A stretch of 64,000 bases of DNA from Theodoxus fluviatilis. Its lineage: Eukaryota > Mollusca > Gastropoda > Cycloneritida > Neritidae. The notes under the pieces were generated by a model. The model had not been told where the DNA came from and did no database searches. It saw only the letters and a list, made by a program, of their open reading frames with translations. Positions within the stretch are counted from its first letter, which is position 1; every line of letters starts with the position of its first letter. Shown piece by piece: positions 1-12,208 of the stretch. The position numbers and the translations under genes were made by a program. The stretch covers positions 1-64,000 of the forward strand of contig JAWQFJ010000573.1 in the NCBI GenBank assembly GCA_034096865.1, given 5' to 3'.

Positions 1-963
1 TATTGTTAAAGGAAATGGGTTTAGGATTGACACTGATAACGCACAGAATACACCCGATGCCCGAAATTAATTATTAGTCAATCAAGATTAAATTTTTTAA
101 TGGCTATCAGGGTGTGCAGAAACAACTGTCATGAGAAACCCAAAGGAGCGCGTTGTACTTGATTCCAACGTAGCCACACTGAAATGCTGGTACGGTTTTT
201 CTGCCCGCTTTTCTTGGGTTCTCGTCAGCACATGCTGTTTATGACCACGCGTACTTAGTGCTCGCTTGAAAGAAGGGATCAAAGCAAGGCTGTAAAAGTG
301 GAAATCTGTTGCGATAAATATCTTCAGCAAAAGGTCTGCAGAGTGCACTGCACCCACTTCAATGCAGTCATTTGTCCGCTGTACACGCCACTGAAAATGG
401 TGGACATGTGGTCGAGCGTTCTTTATGCTGGATCGTTGTTTAACATGGAGCGGGCATGCCCAACCCTGGGCAGACATATTTCTCTTATTAAAACATGGGC
501 ACTCACTACCTGTAAGGGAACGAATTCCTACAAATAATTCTCACCAATTCGCTAGGTCCGTTCCCCCGTCACGAACAGTGCACTAATCATAGGGTCGTAA
601 AGCTGTTTCGACATAAGCCCTACGCCGAGAGAACTAGGCTGTTCCTTTCAATCTTTCTTTGTGGCAAACGCTCCTTTTACTAGCGACTTGGCTGCGGTTT
701 GACGCGAGGGCCGTCAATACCTTGTCTACACAGACTGTGTCATCGCTGCATTTGGTGTCCGCTGAATGCGGGAGAGTTAAAGAAAGAACCGCGGAATGAA
801 TGAACAAAATAACTCCGCCATCTTTAGGACTTGCACTGCGTAGTTTTTTCACTGGGGTCAAAGGACAGAGATGACGTCAGTGGGATGGTCGGAAAGGTTG
901 GAGTCATTGAGAACACTCGAAGGCTGCTCTCAGACAACACTGAATCGCGACTTGTAAGAACTT
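1..963. other. Left flank, no gene recognised
   Basis: There is an open antisense stretch at 97-477 (126 codons) and a shorter one at 634-861. Neither resembles a family I can name, and no splice sites or repeats tie them to a gene. The sequence looks like ordinary complex intergenic or intronic DNA next to the microsatellite that starts near 983. Confidence 0.4.
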
Positions 964-982
964 ATGAACTTTTTTCAATTTT

Positions 983-1092
983 ACACACACGGACACACAC
1001 ACACACACGCACTCACACACACACACGCACTCACACACACACATACACACACAGACATGTACACACACACACACACAGACACAAACACACAC

Positions 1093-1133
<41 letters not shown>

Positions 1134-1456
1134 CACACACACAAGCACTCACACACACACATACACACACAGACATGTACACACACACACACACACACAG
1201 AGAAACAAACACACACAAACAGACACATATACAGACACACACACACAGACAGACACACGCACACACACAAACAGACACACAGACACACACACACAGACAG
1301 ACACACACACACAGAGGCAGACACACATACAGACACACACAGACACACATACAGACAGACACACACACACAAACACACATACAGACACACACACAGACAG
1401 ACACACACACACACGCACACACACACGCAATCACACACACATACACACACAGACAT

Positions 1457-1501
<45 letters not shown>

Positions 1502-2971
1502 CAAACACACACAAACAGACACACATACAGACACACACACACAGACAGACACACACACACAAACAGACACACAGACACACACACACACAGACAGACACAC
1601 ACACACACACAGAGGCAGACACACATACAGACACACACAGACACACATACAGACACACACACACACAAACACACATACAGACACACACACACACAGACAG
1701 ACACACACAGGCAGACACTCAGACAGACACACAGACAGACACACACACAGACACACACGCATACACACACACAGACGCACACACAGACACACACACACAC
1801 ACACAGACAGACACACACACAGACAGACACAGACAGACACACACACAGACACACACACAGACAGACACACACACAGACACACACACAGATAGATACACAC
1901 ACAGACAGACACACAGACAGACACACAGACAGACACACAGACAGACACACAGACAGACAGACACACAGACACACACACAAACAGACACACATACAGACAC
2001 ACACACACAGACAGACACACACACACACAAACAGACACACAGACACACACACACAGACAGACACACAGACAGACACACACAGGCAGACACTCAGACAGAC
2101 ACACAGACAGACACACACACAGACACACACGCATACACACACACAGACGCACACACAGACACACACACACACACACAGACAGACACACACACAGACAGAC
2201 ACAGACACACACACAGACACACACACAGACAGACACACACACAGACAGACACACAGACAGATACACACACAGACAGACACACAGACAGACACACAGACAG
2301 ACACACAGACAGACACACAGACAGACAGACACACAGACACACACACAAACAGACACACATACAGACACACACACACAGACAGACACACACACACAAACAG
2401 ACACACAGACACACACACACAGACAGACACACACACACAGAGGCAGACACACATACAGACACACACAGACACACATACAGACAGACACACACACAAACAC
2501 ACATACAGACACACACACACAGACAGACACACACAGGCAGACACTCAGACAGACACACAGACAGACACACACACAGACACACACGCATACACACACACAG
2601 ACGCACACACAGACACACACACACACACACAGACAGACACACACACAGACAGACACAGACAGACACACACACAGACACACACACAGACAGACACACTCAC
2701 AGACACACACACAGACAGATACACACACAGACAGACACACACACAGACAGACACACAGACAGACACACAGACAGACACACAGACAGACACACAGACAGAC
2801 AGACACACAGACACACACACAGACAGACACACAGACAGACACACAGACACACAGACAGACACACAGACAGACACACAGACACACAGACAGACACACAGAC
2901 ACACAGACAGACACACAGACAGACACACAGACACACAGACAGACACACAGACAGACAGACACACAGACAGT
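983..2971. repeat. 2-kb (CA)n / (CAGA)n microsatellite with higher-order repeats
   Basis: This is about 2 kb of ACAC and ACAGACAG steps with GCA, ATAC and CACTC interruptions. The interruptions recur as blocks of a few hundred bases: the block containing GGCAGACACTCAGACAG appears near 1709, 2080 and 2534. The tract therefore grew by duplication of large segments as well as by slippage. The long open frames of alternating Thr-His or Cys-Val across it are low-complexity artefacts. Confidence 0.95.
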
Positions 2972-3070
2972 CAAACAAGACTAGACAGCCTTGAGAGCAA
3001 TGACGGGAGCTTGTAATGAGACCAAGCCAGTATGCTGTCATCGTCTAGCACTGGACTGGAGGGCTCTCCT

Positions 3071-3120
3071 GGGGGGGGGGGGGGGGGGGGAGGGGCGAGG
3101 GGGGGGGGGGGGGGGGGGGG
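3071..3120. repeat. Poly-G tract
   Basis: About 50 bases are almost all G, broken by a short AGGGGCGAG interruption. Length here is unreliable in any sequencing technology. Confidence 0.9.
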
Positions 3121-3574
3121 CTACGGTGCTGGTCTCTGACTGTGCTGTAAGCTGTCTGTTTCGTGCGTATGACGTCAGATGGTACTAAAGGTCTGATTTC
3201 GCGGCCCAGTGATTAGGGGATAAAGATGTCACGTGGTTCTTCGAACTTTGAACTGAAATTTATTCACAGGCCGACTGCCCATTGAATGTGATAGTATATC
3301 TGCAAGTACAATACGTTCAAGAACCAAATGAGGATAAGAGCTCCCTGTATTAAACCATTACATTTAACTTTCACTTTCTAAGGCGCAAACTCGTTGTGTG
3401 AACGGAACCTACCAATGTCTGGCACCGTGCCCTCCATAGACATTGAGGTCTCGTTTGTCATGGGAGCGTCCGTGAATCTACGCGTCATGCTTCGGTACAT
3501 ATACGTACCTGTCGTCATACAAGAGGAAAGATATGAGATTTTGTGCACGATCACAGGAAACTCTATCGTAAAAA
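3121..3574 (+). other. Upstream / 5' UTR region of the membrane-protein gene
   Basis: This is complex sequence between the poly-G tract and the first coding exon at 3575. It must hold the 5' UTR and possibly the promoter of the + strand gene. I see no convincing TATA box or other core element. Short open frames on both strands near 3378-3590 are unremarkable. Confidence 0.35.
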
Positions 3575-3614
3575 ATGGATAAACAACCAACCATGCTGAT
3601 CCTCTTCCTTCTAG
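3575..3614 (+). CDS. Single-pass membrane protein, exon 1 (start and signal peptide)
   Basis: The ATG at 3575 begins MDKQPTMLILFLL, a short polar start followed by a hydrophobic core, as in a signal peptide. The exon ends in codon phase 1 (final G at 3614) at a consensus donor, GTGAGT. The next exon supplies CA, completing Ala in the continuing hydrophobic stretch. Together with exons 2-7 the CDS is 1254 nt, or 417 residues plus stop, and every junction keeps frame. The protein family is not recognised. The start is chosen because the signal peptide begins exactly there and the donor follows at once. Confidence 0.7.
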
Positions 3615-3882
3615 GTGAGTTAATAATTTTGTCTCTCATTGTATGGCAGGATGATTCGTCTACCTTTGACCCCAGTGGTGTGAAAGCGAGGAAAGCAAGA
3701 CATCCTGTAATATTTCAGCTCTGTACCTTTGGCGTTTGTGTTCTAGTTATTGTTGTCTGATTGGTCCTATCTCGAGACATACAGATCTGTTGGTTGTCGA
3801 GATAATTCATCTTGGAGTTCGCTGTGCAATACAGTATCAATGGCAGTACCTGCGTCTTGACGTGTTTTATCATTGTTTCCAG

Positions 3883-4281
3883 CATGCTTCTCCACAACCG
3901 TCTCTTCAAGCGACCTGCGTTTCTCCGTGGCATGCCACCACGAAAATTCTTCCACAGCTGAAGGCTGCTTTGTCCACAACCTTCGATGCCCTGTTGACAG
4001 CAGCGTTGTCGTGGCGGGAGCGGAGTGGCGGTACAAAAACAACTCAGCCAACTGCTCCAGTCAGAGCTTCCATTGCGACGCCAGGGAGCGCTGCTGTTCC
4101 GTGGAGGACTGGGACTGCTCCGCACCTCTGCCTGCAGCACGCCTGGCCACGGAGGTGGGGAGCTGCTGGGACAGGGAGGCTTGCTCTGTGAGGCTGAGTG
4201 AGGATGCTGCTGCAGTGTCGTGTGCTGGGGACACACCCTCGCCTCCCCACTACTCTCACGTCCGATTCTTCTGTGTACCAA
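3883..4281 (+). CDS. Single-pass membrane protein, exon 2 (Cys-rich ectodomain)
   Basis: The acceptor TTTCCAG at 3877-3882 opens this exon and a GTGAGT donor follows base 4281. The 133 codons encode the end of the signal peptide (ACFSTTVSS) and a secreted-type domain with about 14 cysteines. These include a CC pair in ERCCSVEDWDC, NNS and NCS sequons, and a final HVRFFCVP. A pattern ending in an aromatic-x-C-V-P strand recalls the C-terminal strand of extracellular disulfide domains such as rhamnose- or galactose-binding lectin-like modules in marine invertebrates, but I cannot confirm that family. The exon is symmetrical (phase 1-1), typical of shuffled extracellular modules. Its last bases and donor are copied repeatedly in the intron that follows. 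Confidence 0.7.
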
Positions 4282-4282
4282 G

Positions 4283-4990
4283 TGAGTGTCGAGTTCTCTC
4301 ATTCAATACGCTCATCGACTGCACGTTTGTAAATGTACAACATGAAAGTGGCAGTTTCGTGTATACCAAGTAAGAATTGAAATAGCTCATACCATGTGGT
4401 TATCGACAGCACGTTTGTAAATGTACAACATGAAAGTGGCAGTTTCGTGTACCAAGTAAGAATTGAAATACCTCATTCCATACGCTCATCGACTGCACGT
4501 TTGTAAATGTACAACATGAAAGTGGCAGTTTCGTGTACCAAGTAAGAATTGAAATAGCTCATACCATGTGGTTATCGACAGCACGTTTGTAAATGTACAA
4601 CATGAAAGTGGCAGTTTCGTGTACCAAGTAAATGTCGAAATAGCTCACCCTTAACGGTTATTGAGAGCACGTATGACAATGTTCCACATGAAAGAGGCGA
4701 TTATTGGTGTACCAAGTAAGTATTGAAATCTCTCATACCATGAGGTTATCGACAGCACGTTTGTTAATGATCCATAGGAAAGTGGCGATTTTTGGTGTAC
4801 CAAGTAAGTATTGAAATCCCTCATACCATGCGGTTATCGACAGCACGTTTGTTACTGGTCCACATAAATGTGGCGATTCTTTTGTGTACCAAGTGAAAAA
4901 CCGAAATATCTCATACCACAGAGACAATGACTGCATGTTTGTTACTGTACCACATGAAGGTTGCGATTTTGGCGATTTCGTGTTGTGGTT
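4283..4990 (+). repeat. Tandem array (86-89 bp) carrying copies of the exon 2 donor site
   Basis: The motif GTGTACCAAGTAAG recurs at about 4366, 4452, 4538, 4624, 4712, 4800 and 4889 (position of CCAAG). Spacing is 86-89 bp, in step with the true exon 2 end at 4278-4282. Each unit repeats the last bases of exon 2 and a donor-like GTAAG or GTGAA, followed by related sequence containing ATTGAAAT and CATACCATG. Later units are more diverged. Confidence 0.85.
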
Positions 4991-5104
4991 CACTTCCTGT
5001 TCGCTGTTCTCCATCATGGCGATTAAAATTCATCTACGTGTGTGTCCCGTCAGTTGTGTTACTTGTTATCATGTAACTGTTGTATGCTACCAAGGGCGTT
5101 GAGA

Positions 5105-6270
5105 TGCAGTTGGACGTATCCTAAAGAGTAGTTCATTGACCAGGGGGTACAGTTGGACGTATCCTAAAGAGTAGTTCATTGACCAGGGGGTACAGTTGGA
5201 CGTATCCTAAAGAGTAGTTCATTGACCAGGGGGTACAGTTGGACGTATCCTAAAGAGTAGTTCATTGACCAGGGGGTACAGTGGGACGTATCCTAAAGAG
5301 TAGTTCATTGACCAGGGGGTACAGTGGGACGTATCCTAAAGAGTAGTTCATTGACCAGGGGGTACAGTTGGACGTATCCTAAAGAGTAGTTCATTGACCA
5401 GGGGGTACAGTGGGACGTATCCTAAAGAGTAGTTCATTGACCAGGGGGTACAGTTGGACGTATCCTAAAGAGTAGTTCATTGACCAGGGGGTACAGTGAA
5501 ACGTATCCTAAAGAGTAGTTCATTGACCAGGGGGTACAGTGGGACGTATCCTAAAGAGTAGTTCATTGACCAGGGGGTACAGTTGGACGTATCCTAAAGA
5601 GTAGTTCATTGACCAGGGGGTACAGTTGGACGTATCCTAAAGAGTAGTTCATTGACCAGGGGGTACAGTTGGACGTATCCTAAAGAGTAGTTCATTGACC
5701 AGGGGGTACAGTTGGACGTATCCTAAAGAGTAGTTCATTGACCAGGGGGTACAGTTGGACGTATCCTAAAGAGTAGTTCATTGACCAGGGGGTACAGTGG
5801 GACGTATCCTAAAGAGTAGTTCATTGACCAGGGGGTACAGTTGGACGTATCCTAAAGAGTAGTTCATTGACCAGGGGGTACAGTGGGACGTATCCTAAAG
5901 AGTAGTTCATTGACCAGGGGTACAGTGGGACGTATCCTAAAGAGTAGTTCATGACCAGGGGGTACAGTGGGACGTATCCTAAAGAGTAGTTCATTGACCA
6001 GGGGGTACAGTGGGACGTATCCTAAAGAGTAGTTCATTGACCAGGGGGTACAGTGGGACGTATCCTAAAGAGTAGTTCATTGACCAGGGGGTACAGTGGG
6101 ACGTATCCTAAAGAGTAGTTCATTGACCAGGGGGTACAGTTGGACGTATCCTAAAGAGTAGTTCATTGACCAGGGGGTACAGTGGGACGTATCCTAAAGA
6201 GTAGTTCATTGACCAGGGGGTACAGTGGGACGTATCCTAAAGAGTAGTTCATTGACCAGGGAGTACAGTG
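5105..6270. repeat. 43-bp minisatellite, about 27 copies
   Basis: The unit runs from TACAGTTGGACG through a GAGTAGTTCATTG core to ACCAGGGGG. Most units differ only at one site, CAGTTGG versus CAGTGGG. Single units lack one G (near 5919) or one T (near 5952). It lies in intron 2 of the membrane-protein gene. Confidence 0.97.
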
Positions 6271-7375
6271 TGTGGTTGGAGCATGCATCACTGGGTGAAA
6301 AGTCGCAATATTGAAACCCACTTTTTAGGAAATAACCTAGCCACAGAAAGCTTTCAAGATGTTTATCGAGCTACTGCATAAACAGGTTACATTTTCTCCC
6401 ACTGCCTAAGAAAACAAGGTTTCCAGACAGTTTTCTGAGTGCAGACTTCCTTGTCATGAATGGTAGGCCTACACTTTGTGCACACTGCGCATATTGAGCG
6501 CTCCATTCGAACTGGCCTCCGCCAGAGCGAGTCCGTGCCTGACGCTCCAGCTGTGATGGCGTGACACCTGAGCTGTTAACTCCTCCGTAGCTGGAAAAAC
6601 TGCATAAAAACAGCCAGTCTTCCACCACTTCCTGCAATAAAACGCCAGCTGATGAGAGGGCCTATAGACATATACTGAACCCATATGTGATGGGGGTGGA
6701 GGCAAGGCTTGATGGTACAAGGGCCCAGGCATGAGACAAAATAGCTGCTGCTTTCCACAACTTTATTGTTACCCATGGGTATAGGAACTCCTGGCTGGTC
6801 CGAGGCCTGATGACAATGGCCTGGACCAACCCAAGACCATGGTGGCAGTGATCTCTCCCCCAGATTGGGATGGGGTCTCCCAAGAGACTGGTGGTGGTCG
6901 TCCGTCTAGACCTGCCGACAGTCCTTCCTTATCAAAGAAATGCACGGACCTCAGGGGAGCCAGGCTTGGGATCGGCGGTCGTGATCTCAGCCTGTCTCTG
7001 GGTTGTGTTTTCCTAATGATAGAAAAAGGCTCATTGCTGCCTTATACTTACTCGAAATTATTCATACCAAGTGTTGCCTCGATAGGCATAACAAAGTCAA
7101 CCGAATGAATATTGCACCATTGCAATCAGATGTCTTAATTTAGAGAAAGCATCAAATTTGACTCTTGTTTCTAACAATTTAGGCATAGCGCGCGAGAACG
7201 ACAGGAGGGAACTGTCCGCGGTCACATGTCAAGTTCAATTAACAAACGATAAGGAAAGGCCGCTGTGTGACCATCGCGGACTGATAAGCTACATAGTAGG
7301 CAGGCCCCACAACATATATAACACGGGCGTCCGAGACGCAGGATACATGATAGAGGGAGGAGAGAGGGGAACAAT
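6271..7375. other. Intron 2 of the membrane-protein gene, complex sequence
   Basis: No exon, RNA gene or named repeat is seen. Short antisense open frames at 6371-6883 overlap in several frames and show no conserved pattern. Confidence 0.4.
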
Positions 7376-7638
7376 GCAATGTCGGGGGATTGGGGGGAGG
7401 AGAAAGGAGAGCAGAGAGAGAGAGAGAGATGAGAGAGGAGAGAGAGAGAGACGAGACGTAGGAGAGGAAGGGGAGGAGAAGGGGGAGGGGGGGGAGGGAA
7501 AAAAAAAAAAAAGAGAGGGAGAGGGGAGAGGAGAGAGGAGGAGACGAGTAGAGACGAGAGAGCGAAAGAGGAAGATGAGAGAGAGGACAGAGAGAGAGGA
7601 CCACGACGAGAGGAGAGAGAGAGACACAGAGAGAGACA

Positions 7639-7682
<44 letters not shown>

Positions 7683-7690
7683 GAGAGAGT
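7376..7690. repeat. GA-rich low-complexity tract
   Basis: This is about 300 bases of GAGAGA with GGA, GACAGA and an A13-type run near 7500. Predicted Arg/Glu-rich or Ser/Leu-rich proteins across it are composition artefacts. Confidence 0.95.
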
Positions 7691-8214
7691 CCATGTAAAG
7701 ACTTCGGGCTTCACTTCACCCGGTAACACATATAAAACATAATATGAATTTAATCGAAGGCTGAAATGCGCACAGACCTGACAAGAAAGTTACGCAGTTC
7801 CATAGATAATGGTTTAGCAATGGCAAGCAGAAATTTTTTCTGGCGACAATTCAACCATTTTGTCGGAAAGTGTCATTATTTGAAAAGCAACACCGCAAAA
7901 AGTTGTGGAAGCTGAAAAATCACAATTTATTTTAGTTTTACTATTATTTACATAACATTTGAAAAGATAATGCTGCATATGACTAAAAAGTGCATGTTAT
8001 CGAATTTATTGTCAACACACACACACACGCACACTCACGCACGGTGCGATGAGATCATATTGCTCACACAGAATTTCGATGTACATTGAGTAAATGCAGA
8101 CTATCATGGGTTGCTTTAAACAAAACGAAAAAAACTACACACAGCTGAAGCTTTCCAGCCTTTCATTTTAGACATGAAACAGATACACGTACAAGCCTCT
8201 TTCTGTTTTCACAG

Positions 8215-8253
8215 AGACCAGTGAAGTGGACTTTGCACTTTCTGTTTTCACAG
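8215..8253 (+). other. Duplicated 3' splice site in front of exon 3 (39 bp, in frame)
   Basis: The segment TTTCTGTTTTCACAG followed by AGACCAGTGAA occurs twice, 39 bp apart, with acceptor AG ends at 8214 and 8253. Using the upstream acceptor would add 13 codons in frame without a stop. Either acceptor keeps the reading frame from exon 2, so this is a tandem alternative acceptor. Confidence 0.7.
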
Positions 8254-8430
8254 AGACCAGTGAAATGGACTTTGCAACGTCCGGTACGGTGACGGGCCCG
8301 ACAGCCTCGATCCGGTACAAGTCGGCAGCCAATCAGACTGAGCCCGGCACCGCCACACAGCAAATCAGCTTCTGTCGGGTGGAGAGTGCAGACTGCGCGC
8401 AGCATCCCGTGGAGGTCGTCCTGTACACAG
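8254..8430 (+). CDS. Single-pass membrane protein, exon 3 (ectodomain)
   Basis: The exon begins after TTTTCACAG and runs 59 codons in phase 1-1. It encodes TSEMDFATSGTVTG, then ASIRYKSAANQTEPG and ISFCRVESADC. The donor ACACAG|GTCCTG is weak, so the end is less certain than the start. It is chosen because it preserves phase with exon 4. The segment has one N-glycosylation sequon (NQT) and two cysteines. No family was recognised. Confidence 0.55.
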
Positions 8431-8503
8431 GTCCTGACACCCAAACCCACGATTTCTATGTAGAGACGACGCCCTGCTGCTTCGTTTGCTTTTGTCCAAC
8501 TCG

Positions 8504-8884
8504 TCCAACTCACTCACTCACTCACTCACTCAGCCACTCACTCACTCACTCACTCAGTCACTCACTCATTCACTCACTCACTCACTCACTCACTCACTCA
8601 CTCACTCACTCACTCACTCACTCACTCACTCACTCACTCACTCACTCACTCACTCACTCACTCACTCACACACTCACTCACTCACTCACTCACTCACTCA
8701 CTCACTCACTCACTCACTCACTCACTCACTCACTCACTCACTCTCTCTCTCTCTCACTCACTCACTCACTCACTCACTCACTCACTCACTCACTCACTCA
8801 CTCACTCACTCACTCACTCACTCACTCACTCACTCACTCACTCACTCACTCACTCACTCACTCACTCACTCACTCACTCACTCG
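8504..8884. repeat. (CTCA)n microsatellite
   Basis: This is about 380 bases of ACTC/CTCA repeats with a short CT interruption near 8742-8755. It starts about 75 bp after exon 3. Confidence 0.97.
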
Positions 8885-9290
8885 CCTAAGCTTCCGGTGG
8901 AGCTCAAGGCGCCGACGAAGCTCCTCCACCAAGGCCTGTCTTGCTCAAGCCACCGCAGTTCTCGCCAGGTCTTCCCCTCTTCGCGCAATTCCTGCTCTCA
9001 GTGCGCCGCCATGATCCGAGTGGTCCCCCTCTGTGGCACTTCCCAGGGGGGGCTCGTGGCAGTGCCACGTACGACTGGTGGTCTCTCTGCAGGTCCACCT
9101 CTGCGGCAATTCCCAGGGGGGGCTCGTGCCAGTGCCACGTACGGCTGGCGGTCTCTGCAGGCGAAGAACATGGCCAAGCCACGCCCAAAGCCTTCTCTTT
9201 ACTTCCTGGCTGATGTTGATGATCCCCATTCGCTCCCAGATCTTTGGTTTGGAGGTTCTCCACTCCTCAAAACGTTGTTGTAATTTCTTA
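8885..9290 (-). pseudogene. Decayed C-terminal fragment of a non-LTR retrotransposon
   Basis: Read on the minus strand, two neighbouring frames contain RRLWAWLGHVLRL and GKCHRGGPLGSWRRTE. These match the order and spacing of the tail commonly seen at the end of invertebrate reverse-transcriptase ORFs, which has WLGHVLRM, then a G-K-R-K-R-G-R-P-like motif, then TWRR. The motifs are in different frames and the segment contains an internal duplication of about 75-80 bp (9024-9170). It is therefore a broken remnant in intron 3. Confidence 0.55.
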
Positions 9291-9394
9291 CCGGCCTGAG
9301 CTAAGCACATCCATATATTTACCTTGGGTTTTTGTTTTTCTTCTCTCCACTTTTCTCCCCGCGCCTTCATTGACCATTTCCTTCTCCATTCCAG

Positions 9395-9930
9395 TCGTTT
9401 CTTCTTCATCCTGCCTCCACCATCTCTACCCTTTTCCCATTTTCCTTCATCCTGCCTCCACCATCTCTACCCTTTTCCCACTCTCCTTCATCCTGCGTCC
9501 ACCGTCTCTACCCTTTTCCCAATCCTGCGTCCACTGTCTCTACCCTTTTTCCACTCTCCTTCATCCTGCCTCCACCGTCTCTACCCTTTTCCCACTCTCC
9601 TTCATCCTGCGTCCACCGTCTCTACCCTTTTCCCACTCTCCTTCATCCTGCGTCCACCGTGTCTACCCTTTTCTCACTCTCCTTCATCCTGCGTCCACCG
9701 TCTCTACCCTTTTCCCGCTCTCCTTCATCCTGCGTCCACCGTGTCTACACTTTTCCCACTCTCCTTCATCCTGCGTCCACCGTGTCTACCCTTTTCTCAC
9801 TCTCCTTCATCCTGCGTCCACCGTCTCTACCCATTTCCCACTCTCCTTCATCCTGCGTCCACCGTCTCTACCCTTTTCCCATTCTCCTTTATCCTGCCTC
9901 CACCGTCTCTACCTTTTCCCAATCCTCTTT
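9395..9930. repeat. 41-bp pyrimidine-rich minisatellite, about 13 copies
   Basis: The unit contains TTCATCCTGCGTCCACC, then GTCTCTACCCTTTTCCCAC. Variants alternate GTGTCT/GTCTCT and CCTCC/CGTCC. One shortened unit lies near 9519. Confidence 0.93.
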
Positions 9931-9944
9931 CTCTCCATCCCTGG

Positions 9945-10100
9945 TGGGGCGCAGATAAGAACAGACCCACGGCGTCTCCCTACGCGATTCCTAAAAGGAA
10001 ATAATGAGTGAAACCCAGACTTACCTTTCTCTTTCTCTGACCAGCTCTGGTGATTATTGCAGTCAATGGCCTTACATAGCCTACATAGGCTGAACAACCA
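9945..10100 (+). mobile_element. SINE-like dispersed repeat, copy 1
   Basis: It contains GACCCACGGCGTCTCCCTAC and TGGCCTTACATAGCCTAC, which also occur in related form near 17880-18025, 34201-34375 and 40320-40350. The copy near 34366 ends in a CCAA-type tail. The four diverged dispersed copies suggest a retroposed SINE family; no tRNA-like promoter was identified by eye. Confidence 0.5.
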
Positions 10101-10380
10101 CAAAAGCCCATTCATCCATTAATTAATCAATTATTTTTTCTTTCCTTTATCCCTTTCCTATCTCCCTTTGTCCTACCCCACTCTCTTCGCCCTCCGCCAT
10201 CAGTCTGGCTCTGTCAACGTTTTTCTTCTAGCTCTACCTCTCTCTCAACTCCTCCTTTTGCTGCTGCTCCTTCTGCCCCTGCTCCTCATCGTCCTCTTCT
10301 TCCTTCTCCTCCTACATCGCCATCATCTTCATTTCCCCGTCTTTCTTATCTCTAACACTCAACTTCCCACACCCAACACC

Positions 10381-10660
10381 GAAGGCGGGTTGCCTAGAAT
10401 TATGGATATGCACTCGAAATCAATCCAAAGCAATCCAAAGAGGAGCTTCAGGTATAATCTTAAAGAAATCGTTAAATCGTACAGGAGTCGGTTTCAAAAC
10501 TCGGGGGAGGGTGGAGCAGATTTGGGGAACGAATTTATTGCAAAAAATGAGTGATTGGACATTGCACATGATGACAGCCATAACTTTTTTAAATACCCGG
10601 AAACGTCTTTTGGATGGCTTTGGATTGCGCATCCATAATCCATAGATAGCCAACCTTTGC
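10381..10660. mobile_element. MITE-like element with imperfect terminal inverted repeats
   Basis: The left end (GGGTTGCC, ATTATGGATATGC, AATCCAAAGCAATCCAAAG) is mirrored imperfectly at the right end (GATGGCTTTGGATTGCGCAT, CCATAATCCATAGATAGCCAACC). The inverted repeats are about 50 bp around a 170-bp core. It stops about 33 bp before exon 4, so it may contribute branch-point or pyrimidine context to that acceptor. Confidence 0.6.
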
Positions 10661-10693
10661 TTTACAGCAGTTTTGTTCGTGCTTCATGAACAG

Positions 10694-10864
10694 GAAGTCG
10701 GAGACGGCTGTGCGCTGTACCCTACACACACGTGGTGGTGGGCCAGGCTGGGAACTGCAGTGTGCGGGCCACCGTGACGGCGGAGACCAGGACAACGCCC
10801 TTCCTGGCTCAGCTGACTGTGGCCTCCGGAAATGACGTGGACTCAGCGTGGGTGGCTGTCAGGG
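10694..10864 (+). CDS. Single-pass membrane protein, exon 4 (ectodomain)
   Basis: The exon follows the acceptor CATGAACAG and ends at a strong GTAAGC donor. It is 57 codons in phase 1-1 and encodes LCAVPYTHVVVGQAGNCSVR, then FLAQLTVASGNDVDSAWVAV. Alternating hydrophobic residues and the VSxGN-like pattern suggest beta strands of an immunoglobulin-like fold, but this is inference only. It has an NCS sequon. The next exon in frame is at 45138 in the right palindrome arm, more than 34 kb away as assembled. Without the inverted copy the intron would be about 3.9 kb or more. Confidence 0.65.
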
Positions 10865-11040
10865 GTAAGCACTGATCTGAAACTCTCGTCCGTCGGACCT
10901 CCGACACGACTCCGTCATCTTTCTGCTCAAAGTACACTGAGGACCTGTACTGTCTATTGAAGGACAGCAAGAATGGTTGAGTCGGTTGGTTCTTGAAGTG
11001 GAGTGCCGGGTGTAAACTTGTAGATGAAATAGTAACTACG

Positions 11041-11048
11041 TGTGTGTA

Positions 11049-11104
<56 letters not shown>

Positions 11105-11115
11105 TATGCGTGTGC

Positions 11116-11146
<31 letters not shown>

Positions 11147-11212
11147 CGTGTGTGTGTGTGTGCATGTGTATGTGTGTGTGTGTGTATGTGTGTGTCTGTT
11201 TGCGCGCGCGTT
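11041..11212. repeat. (TG)n with (GA)n and (CG)n blocks
   Basis: TGTG runs are broken by GAGAGA (11087-11104) and alternating CG (11116-11132). This is potentially Z-forming sequence in intron 4. Confidence 0.95.
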
Positions 11213-11327
11213 TACTTTTCATAAAAAAATTCTTCATATGTATAGTAATTTCATTGTCAGAATTCCTACATATCGCCCCAATACAAAGCGCATAAACCTA
11301 ACAATATGCATCATATAACTGCTGCTG

Positions 11328-12208
<881 letters not shown>

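Noticed and set aside
97..477. 126-residue antisense ORF as a transposase or gene exon
   Set aside because: No motif, splice site or repeat structure supports it; it is left as an unassigned open frame.
831..3016. Very long open frames of Thr-His or Cys-Val repeats on both strands
   Set aside because: They follow directly from the (CA)n/(CAGA)n composition. They have no start context, splice sites or non-repetitive part.
7158..7742. Arg/Glu-rich 194-residue ORF
   Set aside because: It is mainly a translated GA microsatellite; the short non-repetitive start shows no recognisable domain.
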